Positions 37,883 through 49,466 of a stretch of DNA of 64,000 nucleotides are shown here, one piece after another; position 1 is the first letter of the stretch; each line of letters starts with the position of its first letter. Below the pieces are notes generated by a model, which was given only the letters and a program-made list of their open reading frames with translations, was not told where the DNA came from and searched no databases. The stretch covers positions 6,277,001 through 6,341,000 of the forward strand of contig JAITYX010000016.1 in NCBI GenBank assembly GCA_021018815.1, read 5' to 3'. Both the position numbers and the translations under genes were made by a program. This stretch comes from Talinum fruticosum. Its lineage: Eukaryota; Streptophyta; Magnoliopsida; Caryophyllales; Talinaceae.

Positions 37883-38279
37883 ACACTTGTAAATAATGGT
37901 ACTCCAATAGCATTTTCTTGGTGTTGTTATGCAAGCAAAATCTCTGTGTTGAGCAAACGACTCGTCTTTTTCATTTGCGGTGCTTCTCTCCATATGTTTA
38001 TCAGCTCCATCTTGAATATTTTTTTCCTGATTACCCAAGAAAACCAAATCGACTCTCCACAGGCCCTCTATCAGAAGCCGACCAGCCATCATTACAGTAA
38101 AACTAAACACTGGCTGCAAGGAGGTGCAGTTAGAGTCACACAAACCATTGAGCATCTCAAAATTTTGAACTTCATCGTCAATCGATGCAGTATGGAATCA
38201 AATTGGTCAGTGTGCTTTTGATATAAATCACCTCTAAATTAAAACCTTACTTTCATTTTACTTTCTCTACATTTTACGT

Positions 38280-38772
38280 ATCTATGGAATTGTCTTATAC
38301 ATTTGTCTAATAATATTATATTATAACTTTATATTATTCCTGTAAGATAAGCTATATTGGATTTATACAAGTCACGATATTAAAGCATATTAGTTTATTT
38401 ACTATGATTTATATGCATATCAAATGTTTTGCATTCATGTCATTAGTTGCATAAGAGTTTGTCAATAGTGAGATATTGGTTTACATTTATCTCGATCCAT
38501 ATATTTTGACATATTTATTAAATAAAATAATTATGTCACAAAAATAGCAGTACAATAAATATCTTGAGCAAATAGTTAGATGATAAGCAACAAATATGCT
38601 GATACAAAATTATGCAAAAATATACTCATGGGATCATTGATATAGTTTTATGGTTTTTGTATTGTATAATAATATAATCAAAAAAAGAAAAATATAAAAG
38701 TATTAATTATCATAGTTTGATTTAACCAAGAAAACTTCCCTTTATAGTCTTTTGCACTATTCACGTGGCTTA

Positions 38773-38807
<35 letters not shown>

Positions 38808-40260
38808 CCAGCCCACGAGCATTTCCGAAGCAGTGGCACGACCTTGACCCAATATAATGGGAATATATATTCCGGTGCTAATTTAGAAAAGGTAGCCAAT
38901 GTAAATATTCTATAAAAAATTTTAAATTATTAGAAGTACTTGAAGTGTAGATGTACACCCATCATTTATGGTTTTTGCTCCACTGGTAGTTTCTTCCATT
39001 TTTTTTTTGGCGTTGAGGATCGTTTTTTTATGGGTAATTTTAGTGAGGCATTCAGTACCAATTTATGTTTTGTATTTTTTCTATTTCACATTTTATTGAG
39101 AGTTAGTTTGAGAAAGTTTGTGAAAAAATTTATATTCTCATCGTTATTATTTTATTGAACTTTCACGCTGTTTGAAATTCGTTATCTCTCTTTGTTTGAT
39201 CTCGTTGAGAATCTACATCTAAAGATCGTTTGTACTCTCTTATTTATCATAGTGAATTTTATGTCATTGTCGCCTGTAACTTTTTTCGATTTGAATTTCC
39301 ATATAAAAATCCAATGTCTTATTTGATCTTGTTGTTCTGCCCTATATTTCTCAAATATTGACATCCTTCCTCCGTTTACTATGCTCCAATTATAGAAGTT
39401 TTTTTTTCCTAACAGTTAGTTTACAACAATACATAGCATTTGCTTAATATTTCAAACATAAAATTCACATTAAAGATTTTCAATGATTTCATTAAAATTA
39501 AGATTTGACCTTCTTTCATTTATAAAAAAATTTCAAGTTAATTTTATCAATTCTTAATAAACAAATTACTTTTAAAAGTGTTACCCACCTACTATAATAT
39601 TTAAAAACATGATTATCTATATTTTTTGATGAGCAACTATGATTATCATTTTTCTAGATGAAACATCTAAAATAACAAAAGAATATGTTATGGTATTTTA
39701 TGAATCATTTTAACAAAAATATAAAACAAAAACAAGTCATAACATGTAATTTGATAGGGAATTATAAAAATAGTATAGATTTTTACTATATTAATAGAAT
39801 ATTCTATGATTTCACGCACCAATTAATTAAAAAAAAACCAATTTATTATATATAATCATAACATATTCACTGAATTCACACGTGATCTACACTAATATAT
39901 ATGATAATATATTTAGAAAAGAATATATATAACATATGAAAAGCATATATAGTCCCAAGAACATATAACATTTTAGAGGCCAAATGACAAGAGGAGAAAA
40001 GTTTTCTTATTTTATTTGATTCAAGAAAAAGTAATTTTGAAAATTCGTCGAAACAGACAGACAACGGTACTACTCTTTCTTTTTCTATCACCTGCATCAT
40101 TTATAATTTTTTACAATTATGTGTAAATGTTTGTCCGGTTCTATCACATGAAATGAATTTAATGGGTCTTTTGATCTAACCACTGTATACGAATGTTCTA
40201 TGTACACTTAAATGTATACTCCCTTTTTGAAAAAAACAAATCGATTATGTTGATCTTATC
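38280..40260. repeat. Duplicated flank module, copy 3
   Basis: AT-rich DNA downstream of copy C, collinear in parts with modules 1 and 2. It includes the insert-free sites for the Stowaway MITE (~39.67 kb) and the retroposon (~40.04 kb). A ~500-bp stretch at 38.9-39.4 kb has no counterpart in the other modules. No gene is supported; the short frames here have no family resemblance. Confidence 0.7.
38774..38803. repeat. (GCT)n microsatellite, 10 units
   Basis: A perfect GCT run in non-coding DNA. The poly-Ser frame on the minus strand is an artefact. Confidence 0.95.
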
Positions 40261-40270
40261 AGACTCTTGT

Positions 40271-41663
40271 TGTTTGAGAAATAATATACCGCAAGTGCAC
40301 GGTGTAACTATAGTTAGGAACCGGTAAGTACGGGTCGTGTCCACGAGGAACTTGCTTTCAAATATTAAATCCACCTAAAAACTCTAATCTAGGTAAAAAC
40401 TCAGTTCGACAGTGATTAGGATTTCGGGTTCAATTAATAACAAAATAACTAAGAGAAACCAATAAAAAGCCTTAGATTGGGATTAATCACACTACTATGC
40501 CTAAAACCAAAATCGAATACCATTTGAGATTTGCCTATGTTAGCAGTTTAGAAGGGGAGACACCAATTACACCTATCTTCGCCTACTTTCGAAAGTCAAA
40601 GACTAATCTTGTACAATCCAATCACCTATTTTCATGGGATTAATAAAGAACAAAATTACAATGAATGCATCTCAAAACCCCGATTTAAACATTAATTATT
40701 TTTACAACAAAGTTCTAATCGTCACAACGTCATTCTAGGTAAGTTTTCATCTTTCGATGTTTACAATACCCTAATAAAAACAAATGAGTCATCTTTCGAG
40801 GCAATCAGCGAAAAGCGATGAACGAGCGAATTCTAACCTAACAAGCATAGAACAATCCAATTGGTACTCAATTCATGATTATCAACGCATAATAGGGATC
40901 AATCCCAACCTAAGTGGAGAAATTAGCCCCTAAACATGATACTAAACAATTGGCAAAATTTAGGGAACATAGTCATGGAAAAACGAAGAGAAATTGTGAA
41001 GAAAATACAAAGAGAAGAAATTACGATTACCGAATGAAAAACTTGAAGAGCTTCAATCATACCTAAACTTGAAGTAGAAAATCAAATATGAGTGTTCTTG
41101 GGTCTCCTTTGGGGTTGCCTCTCGAAAACCCTAACTAAATTTCAGAAATAAGGAAAAAGATCCCCAAAAATTACAATTAGAAAACTTAAATATCTGCGGA
41201 AACAGTAGTCGCACGGCCATGCAAGGTCGCACGGGGTACTGTGCAAGATTCTGCCGCAGTTTCGCACAGCCATGCAGCTTCGCGCAGCAGGCTGTGCGAA
41301 AACTCTGAACTCTCTGCCCATTTCGCACAGCCTTTGGTCTTCTTTGACTTCGAACCCTTCGCCTGATGATCTGCACGGCTGTGCAGCTTTGCACAGTTGG
41401 CCGTGCTACTTCAGTTGATGAGTTTTAGGCTTCTTTCTTGCCTCCTTTTAGACCCGAACTCTCCTGTTCATCGCTTTTCATCAAATTTGCCCCGAATCTC
41501 TCTAATTTAAGCCTAAAAACCTGTAATAAAGAGATTTACGAGCTCAGGTGACGATAAAGAGAAAATGAGCAAAATCTAACCCAAAACTAAATAAATATCA
41601 TTGAAATCATCACAGAATTGGGTTAAATAATGCCTTAAAAACCGATAAAAACGAGGTTTAACA
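40271..41663. mobile_element. Solo LTR, 1.39 kb, with 5-bp target duplication
   Basis: The segment starts TGTTTGAG, ends TTTAACA, and is flanked by CTTGT on both sides (40266-40270 and 41664-41668). Sister sequence upstream of copy A (~28.61 kb, ggctcttattcatatct) shows the uninterrupted site. No internal retroelement genes, primer-binding site or second LTR are present, so it is the product of LTR-LTR recombination. The superfamily is uncertain; the length suggests Ty3-like. GC-rich inverted words at 41195-41400 (cgcacagccatgcag, ggctgtgcga) could fold. Confidence 0.85.
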
Positions 41664-41790
41664 CTTGTTCATATCTGTTTTAGTGTAACTGATTCGAGGT
41701 GAATGGACAATAGTATATGCTCATAACACCAATAATTAGAGTCTAATGAGCTCATTCATCAGTAGAAGACTAGATTCCTCCTACACAATA

Positions 41791-42345
41791 TGTTAGGATT
41801 TAGAGCGACTTGAATGCGGAAGCAATTCAGATGTAATACGATAATCAAAAGTATGTAACAAATGAAAGCGATAAATCAATTGACACAAGGAATTTACGTG
41901 GAAACCCAATAAGGAAAAAACCACGGAGGCGAAGAGCACACTCAATCCACTATAATTTGAAGGAGTACGAAACGATCACAATCCAAACGACGATTTGATC
42001 GATGATGAGAATAATAATTCTCTCACAAAACTCTCTCAAACTCACTTTAAATTAAAAAGAAAATTCATCACTCAATCTTGCCTAACTTTCACGTGCTTGC
42101 TTTCTTGATGGCTCTTGATAATTATATATATAATCTGCACCTTCACACTCACGTTTTTTTTGACAATGGGAATAAGTCTCCTTATATATTAAAACTCTTC
42201 TTCCACTACTCTCCAACTGCCGCATGACTTCTTTGACAAGCGCCAACATAAGGCCCACGAAGAGAGGAATATGTAACCAACAAGAATTCCTCGGCACGAT
42301 CCACTTGAAGCAAAGCAACCAGGAGATTTGAGACACACCTCAACA
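41791..42345. mobile_element. Solo LTR, 555 bp, with 5-bp target duplication
   Basis: It starts TGTTAGGATTTAGAGC, ends CACCTCAACA, and is flanked by CAATA (41786-41790 and 42346-42350). The undisturbed sequence cctacacaatacaacaag upstream of copy A shows the empty site. Size and ends suit a Ty1/copia-type LTR. It lies only ~220 bp upstream of the start of UGT copy D. Confidence 0.87.
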
Positions 42346-42564
42346 CAATACAAGAAGATAACTCCAAAAACAGGCCTGAAAAATTCTTCAATGCCAGTAT
42401 TTTGTAGTCACCAAATCCTTCCCGTCAATAATCACCATCATTAAAGAATAAATTTGCTGGAAGTTGCATACAACAAACCCTCTTCAACCCAAATAAAAAA
42501 AAAAGAAAGAAAATTAAAGCTTTGAGAAATCTCTGCAATACCAGTGATAATCAAAACAGCTCTA

Positions 42565-44569
42565 ATGGAAGATGGAAAGAAGCAGAGGAAACACCTGGGA
42601 ATCCAAGTCCTACTGTTTCCTCTACCGTTCGCAGGCCATATGAACCCCATGCTCCATTTAGGCAATGCCCTCTATTCAAGAGGCTTCTCCATCACCATAA
42701 TCCAGACCCGTTTTAACTCCCTGATCCCGCCAAGTACCCAAACTTCACCTTCCACTTCATCGATGATGGCTTGCAGAGGAGCCCGGCTGATTCCTTTGAT
42801 GCCCTCTCTGCCATCAAAGTCAGCTGCTCGGAGAAGTTTAGTCATTGTTTGTCTGAACTTCTGAATGGTGATCGTCTCAGTTCTGAACATGACAAACCGA
42901 TTGCATGTTTGATTGCTGATCCTTCGTGGGAGTTTGCTGGGAGCGTAGCTGATAACTTCAGCCTGCCAAGGATCGCACTGAAGACTGGCAGTGTACTGTC
43001 TTATATTGTTTATGAATCCTTACCACTTCTGAGAGAGAAGGGCTACTTTCCTATCCCAGGTAGTTTGTCTCTAACATTAGTCTGATTTATTTTGGCTAGA
43101 AATGCCAGGTGAAAACAGATAGACAATTTAGGTGCCTGCTACAATTATATAGTTTCTGGTCAGATCGATGAATATGTAGATGTTACTTAGCTTAGCTAGC
43201 TAAGTCTGAGGTGACTGATGCTGGAGACTTGGGTTCTAATTATGCCTACATAAGTCTCTGTGTCTCCCACACACCACCAGGGGGAAGGGGAATAGGGGGC
43301 ATTACAAATGGAAGATTGTCACATTTGATATACAAAGCATGAACGGTAAAATAGAATGTGTTACCGAACTAAGTCTGAGGTGACTGATGCTGGAGACCTG
43401 GTTTCTAATTACGCCTACACAAGTCTCTGTGTCTCCCACACACCGAGGAGAGGGGGAAGGGGGATAGGGGGCCATTACAAATGGAAGATTGTCACATCTG
43501 ATGTACAAAGCATGAACAGTAAAATAGAATATGTTACTGAAGCACTGGAGTATCCGAATATGTGTAGTTAATTCGTAGAATTGAAAGCTAATTAATAATT
43601 TATTTCTTTGAAAACAAAGAGCAATATTAGACTGTATTTTCAGACTCTTATGTCAAGTATTGTTATTTCTCTTTTGTTTCAGAGGACCAATTGGAAGAGC
43701 CGGTGTTGGAACTCCCACCCCTTAAGTTCAAAGATCTTCCAGCACAGGCACACCACGACCTAATGATGGCTATGGTTAAGGAATCAAAAACTTATTCTCA
43801 CGGAATAATATGCAATGCTTTCGATGAACTTGAACCTGCTGTGCTGGACAGAACTCGCGCAGATCATCATCCGATCCCCATTTTCCTACTAGGCCCTTTA
43901 CACAAGTACTCTTCAACTTCTGCCACAGCCTCACTCCCGCAAGACCAGAGTTGCATATCTTGGCTAGACACACAAGCACCCAAGTCTGTCCTTTATGTGA
44001 GCTTTGGAAGTGCCGCTGCAATAAGTGAAGCAGAATTCTCAGAGGTAGCATGGGCTCTAGCCAATAGCAGTCAACCCTTCCTGTGGGTGGTTCGCTCCGG
44101 TTTGGTTAAGAATTCTAGAAAAGGCGACCCATTTCCAGAGGGATTCCTAGATATTGTGGGCTCAAGGGGCCATATGGTCAAATGGGCACCTCAGCTGGAG
44201 GTGTTGGCTCATCCTGCTGTGGGAGGATTCTGGACTCACTGTGGTTGGAACTCGACCATGGAGAGCATTTGTCAAGGAGTACCCATGATTTGCAAGCCCT
44301 TCTTTCTTGATCAAAAGATGAATGCTCGACATATAAATGATGTCTGGAAAATTGGATTGGTACTCGAGAACAGGCTGCAAAGAGATGAAATAGAGAGGAC
44401 GATCAAAAGACTCATGTCCGAGAAGGAAGGTGAAGAAATGAGAAAAAGAGCAACAGCTTTGATGGAGAAGGCAAATCTTTGTCTCGTGGAAGGTGGCTCT
44501 TCACATGAAGCATTGAACACTCTAACAAGTCATATATTATCACTCACTCTCACAGCACTAAGGGAATGA
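42565..44569 (+). pseudogene. UGT copy D: UGT76-like glycosyltransferase, one frameshift from intact
   Basis: Exon 1 is 42565-43059 and exon 2 is 43683-44569 (gt/ag intron of 623 bp, phase 1). The first codons read [20 protein letters not shown], with the catalytic His in GHMNPM. The only lesion I find is the -1 shift at ~42728-42733 ([11 protein letters not shown]) shared with A, B, C and E. After it the correct frame stays open through IACLIADPSWEF and the splice site. Exon 2 has a perfect PSPG box (WAPQLEVL to FFLDQ). With one base restored the length would be 460 residues, normal for the UGT76 group, which glucosylates hormones and defence or terpenoid metabolites. As written, translation ends at 42864 after ~100 residues. 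Two solo LTRs sit in its upstream region. It could be a real gene if the frameshift is wrong. Confidence 0.85.
43202..43539. repeat. 169-bp tandem duplication in the intron of UGT D
   Basis: Two copies (43202-43370, 43371-43539) both start aagtctgaggtgactgatgc. B has one copy of the same SINE-like block. The duplication happened after B and D separated. Confidence 0.8.
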
Positions 44570-45291
44570 GTGGCTTGAAGACTGAAATTATGCATCAATG
44601 CCTATGTCAAGTTAGAGACTGAACACTTATGAATAATGGTGGAAATTAAAGATGGGAATTCTAATGGCATTTTCTTGGGTTCTTATGCGAGCAAAATCTC
44701 TATGTTGAACATTTGACCTGTATTTTTCATTTCGAAGTTTAAAACAGTAAACAATAATCCAATACACACTCGCTCCCTCTACTTTGTGTTGCTCCTCTCC
44801 ATATGCAACTGCTTCCTCCTCAAACAGGGTGACTGACCACTAAAACAAACAAGGCGATGTGCCGTTTTTCCAACTCTTTCACCAGAGGCACAAAAGCTTG
44901 TATCTAGTCGGTTTTTTTTTGTGGGGAAGAGAGAGAGAGATTCACCTGCGAATTCAATTTCCTTTCTAGCATTGGGTGCAAAATTGTATATACCAATAGT
45001 ATCATATTTTGTACTACTTAAGAGAAAATCAAACAAGGTCAAAATCTCACGAGACTAATTTGTTAGTGCATCTTTTTTGAATGAAATTAAGTTGAGTACT
45101 TCATTGATGAAAATTTCGAGGTCAATGCATCGTTGTGTATACTAATAGTGTCAATTATTAAGAGTCTTGTAAGCACGTTATTCATTAATAGATATTCCTT
45201 CTACTCCATCCAGTGAGATATATATATCTTAAACAACCAGTATCCTGTTGACTCCCGAATTCTTCCCATCCTCGAACAAAAAAAAGCTTCA
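44570..45291. other. Spacer between UGT copies D and E
   Basis: This corresponds to the B-C spacer without the Tourist-like insertion (empty site near 44966). It contains the D 3' flank and the E upstream region, both matching their B and C counterparts. No further gene. Confidence 0.75.
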
Positions 45292-46602
45292 ATGGATGTG
45301 CAGAGGAAACATCTGGGAATCCGGGTGCTGCTATTTCCTCTTCCATTCCAAGGCCATATGAGTCCCATGTTTCATTTAGGCAATGCCCTCTATTCAAAAG
45401 GCTTTTCCGTGACCATAATTCAGACCCGTTTCAACTCCCCCGAGCCCCCAAGTTCCCCAACTTCACCTTCCACTTCATTGAAGATGTCATACAGACGAAC
45501 CAAGCTGATACTGCCAGTTCCTTCTCTGCCATCAGGGCGAGCGGCTCTGAGAAATTCCATCACTGCTTGTCTCAAATTCTGAATGATGATCTCGGATCTG
45601 AACACAAGGAGCCGATTGCTTGCTTGATTGCTGATCCTGTGTGGGATTTTGTGGGGACCGTAGCTGATAGCTTCAACCTGCCGAGGATTGTGTTGAGGAC
45701 TGGCAGCATACAGTCTCACACCGTATATGAATCATTGCCAATTCTTCGAGAGAAGGGATACTATCCTCTCCAAGGTAGTGTACAATTGAATAACTATGGC
45801 AAATGGATAAACAATGAAAATACAGTATAATGCTAAATGCCTAGAAGAACTTGAAGAAAGAATCAATAAGAATGTCATAACTACCAGTCTAGTGATGACA
45901 TAATGAATGAAATTGTATCATTCAAAGGCCAAATTGGACAACTACTCAAGTTTCACCTCCAGACTCCACTCATATAGCTCCGATAAATAAATTTGAAATT
46001 TTCTTAGCCATATAAAGGAAGATTGTCATCAGAGTTCGGAAGTAGTTTTGCAATTTATTGTCATTTGTCTTTCTTTCAGAAAACCGATTAGAAGAACCAG
46101 TGTTAGAGCTCCCACCTCTTAAATTCAAAGATCTTCCTGCAGAGAGACACCATGACATATTGATTTCCACGGCTAAAGAATCAAAAACACGTGTTCAGGG
46201 GATTATATGCAATGATGTCTATGCACTCGAACCTGCAGTTCTAGACAAAACTTGCCGACATTTTCATCCAATCCCCCTTTTCCTAGTGGGCCCTCTACAC
46301 AAATATTCCTCAATCTCTGCCACAACCTTGGTCACACAAGACCAAAGCTGCATCTCTTGGCTAGACACACAAACACCTAAGTCTGTCCTTTATGTAAGCT
46401 TTGGAAGTTTGGTATCAATGAGTGAGGCAGAATTCTCGGAGGTAGCATGGGCACTTGCCAACAGCAAGCAGCCCTTCCTGTGGGTGGTTCGCACTGGATT
46501 GATTAAGGATCCAAAAAGTTGACCCATTTCCAGATGGGTTCCTAGAGATCGTGGGCACAAGGGGACATATAGTCGAATGGGCACCCCAGCTAGAGGTTTT
46601 GG
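45292..46602 (+). pseudogene. UGT copy E: truncated UGT76-like glycosyltransferase
   Basis: Exon 1 is 45292-45774 ([20 protein letters not shown], His in GHMSPM). Its only lesion is the -1 frameshift common to the array (~45445). Exon 2 starts at 46080 and is open until an A-run base loss at ~46512 brings a stop at 46520-46522. Homology to C continues in the shifted frame to 46602 (gctagaggttttgg), in the first part of the PSPG box, and then stops abruptly. The rest of the PSPG box and the whole C-terminus are gone, replaced by repeat DNA. The gene cannot be functional. Confidence 0.9.
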
Positions 46603-46929
46603 AGTGGTTGTAGACCAATCTTAAATGAATTTCGTAAGTGTGCTTGTAGACCAATCTTAAATGCTCAAAATTTCAAGAAATTGTTGCATGCATGTGTTTT
46701 GGAGTGGTTCATTAATATAAATACGCTAGGAGGATGTTAGAGAGGAAAAAGGAGTAGAAACATGATCATCATCATGTAGTTGGTTATGCTTCTCGTTTGT
46801 TTCTATAATTTCATGCATGAATATGGAAGTGTATCAAATATGTTTAAATCTTTCTGAAAATTGTGATTTTGTTGAGGTTTGGGTTTGACATTTGTTAGAG
46901 AATATACTTGGTATAATGCTCTTGGGGAT

Positions 46930-47440
46930 CGATGATCGGAAATGTGTATTTGCCCAAAACTTGGTATGAAAAGTATGTATCTTGCATGTGCATTTTAATG
47001 GTTTTATTGAGCTAATATGATACTTAGAATGCTGGAAAATTTATAAAAACGAACCTTCATAGACATCCCACAAGGACAAAATAGGTAGAAGATACGAAAA
47101 TGGAGTTTGGGAGCCACTGCCATTCACCACGGGTGCCCTCACAGGCTGTGAGGCAGGCCGTGGTGGCCAGCAGTGTTTTAATTGACCTAAAACACCCACC
47201 GCTGGTGCTCCCACAGGCCGTGAGGTAGCCCGTGGTGGCCACCAGAAGTCCCCACTGACCATGGGAAGGCCCTTGATGACCTCTAAAGCCCGCCATTGAC
47301 ATCCACTGGCCTTGGGAAGGTCCGTGGAGACCTCCAAAGTAATTTTGGACCCCACAACCCAATGGCTTTGTCCCGGTTGTATTTTGTGTCGAGAAGCGAG
47401 TCTAAAACTTGAAGTATGGCTTTGGGCCTCATGAAGCAAT
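46930..47440. repeat. Dispersed repeat shared with the hAT element interior
   Basis: Collinear with 21530-22045. It includes two GC-rich subunits around ccacaggc-gtgaggcaggc and the phrase ggcccttgatgacctcta. The copies differ at roughly one base in five to eight by eye. Confidence 0.8.
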
Positions 47441-47532
47441 TTACTAAATACATATGTGAAGAAATGATAGAGATAACAACCATACGTAAAATGGGAAGTT
47501 GATTTCTTGGGTTGGAGCACTTTACTGGTACG

Positions 47533-48298
47533 AAATCTAGGAAGGTGACATGAGGTTATATTCTAGCCTACGGATAGCGGCTTTCACTCCTAGATCATGA
47601 GCCCTTCCGGGTAGTAAACTCGAGTATACGCATGAGTGGGTCCAAGCCCCAGTACCGTGGTATGTTGGGTCGACTCACAGGCGTCAAAATACAAAATCTA
47701 AGAAGGTGACTTATTCCGACTTGAGGGCAGCGGCTTTCACTCCTAGATCATGAGCCCTTCCGGGTAATAAACTTGAGTATACGCATGAGTGGGTCCAAGC
47801 CCCAGTACCGTGGTATGTTGGTTCGACTCACAGGCGTCAAAATACAAAATCTAAGAAGGTGACTTATTCCGACCTGAGGGCAGCGGCTTTCACTCTTAGA
47901 TTACGAGTCCTCCAGGATAGGAAACTTGAGTAAACGCGTGAGTGTTTCCGAATCCTTGTACCATCGTACATTGGGTCGGCTCACAGGCGTCGAAATATCA
48001 AGTCTAGGAAGGTGACATATTCCGACCCACGGGTAGCGGCTTTCACTCCTAGATTACGAGTCTTTCCGGATAGTAAACTTAGATATACGCGTAAGTGGTT
48101 CCGATTCCCAGTACCGTGGTACGTTGGGTCGGCTCACAGGTGTCAAAATACAAAATCTAAGAAGGTGATTTATTCCGACCTGAGGGCAACGGCTTTCACT
48201 CCTAGATTACAAGCCCTCCCGGATAGGAAACTTATACACACGCGTGAGTGGTTCCGAATCCCAGTACCGTGGTATGTTGGGTCGGCTCACAGGTGTCA
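47533..48298. repeat. Tandem array, five ~153-bp units
   Basis: Each unit has aatctaagaaggtgact, gcggctttcactcctagat, a ccggatagtaaactt-like stretch, agtaccgtggta-gttgggtcg and gactcacaggcgtca in the same order. Starts are near 47533, 47692, 47846, 48000 and 48152. The array is orderly but diverged. Frames through it (for example 48012-48338) are not genes. Confidence 0.85.
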
Positions 48299-48542
48299 TT
48301 TGAGTACTAGGGTACTAGTTTTTGCCCAAAGAAATTAAAGATGAGGAAAAATTAAGCTAAGTTCCAAATTTGGAATTGATTGGTCACATCTATGAAGAAA
48401 ATGTAGTTCACTTGAGTTCTAATGCATTATGGTTTTCCCATTCGATTGAGGGTGGAGTAAGGTAAGATTATCTTTATGACGCGACTTGATTTCTAATAAT
48501 ATTATGGTCATTATGTATTGATTGTTATTATATTTATATATG

Positions 48543-49092
48543 TGTACGCATGCAAAGTTATTTTGATTTTTGGGAGGCGAAGGACTCCAACTGAGCTGTG
48601 GTTGCTCACCCCTCTACTTTTTCATCTTTTCAGATCCAGAGCAACAGTAAGGTTCCTGGAAAGCTTTGTCATTTTGAAGGTCGTTTTGATGCTCTTTTAG
48701 TTACAAGAAACTTTAATGCATTGATTACTTATATTTAATTGTGTGTGCTTTCGAGTATAATGTGTAAGATTTAATTGGTAATCAGGCATGTCTGTAGCTA
48801 GAAGTTTGTTGGCATTTGTAGACGCTCCGATTCGGCCTCGGTGGCCCCCACCAAGACTTTGTCGGTGATGACTTAATTTATGTTGTAGGGTCGTGTGAAC
48901 CTAAATGTTTAGTTTGAAGTCGTATGGGTTTAAAACTCGTAGTAGATTCTCTTTAAAAAAAAATGTTGGGCTGACTTTCATGAGTTTTAAAAGCATGTTT
49001 AGTTAGCTAGGTTGTTCCCTAATTTAACCTTAAGAATTTTCGAAGAAAATTCTGACGATGTGACATCCCCACCCAAAGATCGGGGTGTTACA
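48543..49092 (-). mobile_element. Probable LTR end (minus strand), extent uncertain
   Basis: Read on the minus strand from 49092, the sequence begins TGTAACACCCCGATCTTTGG, a start typical of plant Ty3 (chromovirus-like) LTRs. A matching TG/CA end with ATATG on both outer sides (48538-48542, 49093-49097) suggests a 550-bp solo LTR. The 5-bp match lies in AT-rich DNA and could be chance. The LTR may instead extend further left through the tandem array. Confidence 0.45.
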
Positions 49093-49466
49093 ATATGCTA
49101 TCGATTTAAAAGAGAAAAACAACCATAAGACTATAATAGATCAATTTTCATTAATTTTTATGCTTTTTTAAAACTAAAATAATTCTGTTATACTATTTTT
49201 CTTTTTTTGTTTGTTTTTCTTTCTGTACGGCACAACTTTGCAATTAAAGTTTTTAGTTTTAGTTGGCATGCAGAAAACAGCAAAAGGGAAAGAAAATCAA
49301 AATCTCAAAACGCTACGTGGCTCATTCTTGTGACAAGAGTGCTGGCGGGAGTAGTGGATCGAGATTTCTGTCTCCTGTTATGACCATCACCGATTCTCCA
49401 CGCCGATGAGTGAAGGGGTGAAAGGAGAGAGAAACAAAGGACATATCGGATAAGCTCGACGACGAC

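Larger units (their letters stand above)
46603..48542. repeat. Repeat-rich DNA replacing the 3' end of UGT E
   Basis: The segment begins with a short direct repeat (gtagaccaatcttaaatg at ~46609 and ~46646). It contains the segment shared with the hAT element at 22 kb and then a tandem array. No coding capacity is recognised. It may be the remains of an LTR retroelement whose LTR end lies at 49092. Confidence 0.65.

Noticed and set aside
42720..42740. Programmed -1 ribosomal frameshift in UGT A-E
   Set aside because: No shared slippery heptamer or obvious downstream structure, and B and E have sequences that would not allow the same tRNA re-pairing. Kept only as a remote option.
42700..42780. 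Cryptic intron (gtaccc...ttgcag, ~43 bases) rescuing the shared UGT frameshift
   Set aside because: Too short for a plant intron. It would remove the conserved NFTFHF segment, and the donor context is poor.
47041..47520. 159-residue minus-strand frame
   Set aside because: Lies in dispersed repeat DNA. The open frame follows GC-rich subrepeats and resembles no protein family.
48012..48338. 108-residue plus-strand frame with internal repeats
   Set aside because: It reads through the 153-bp tandem array, and the repeats explain it.
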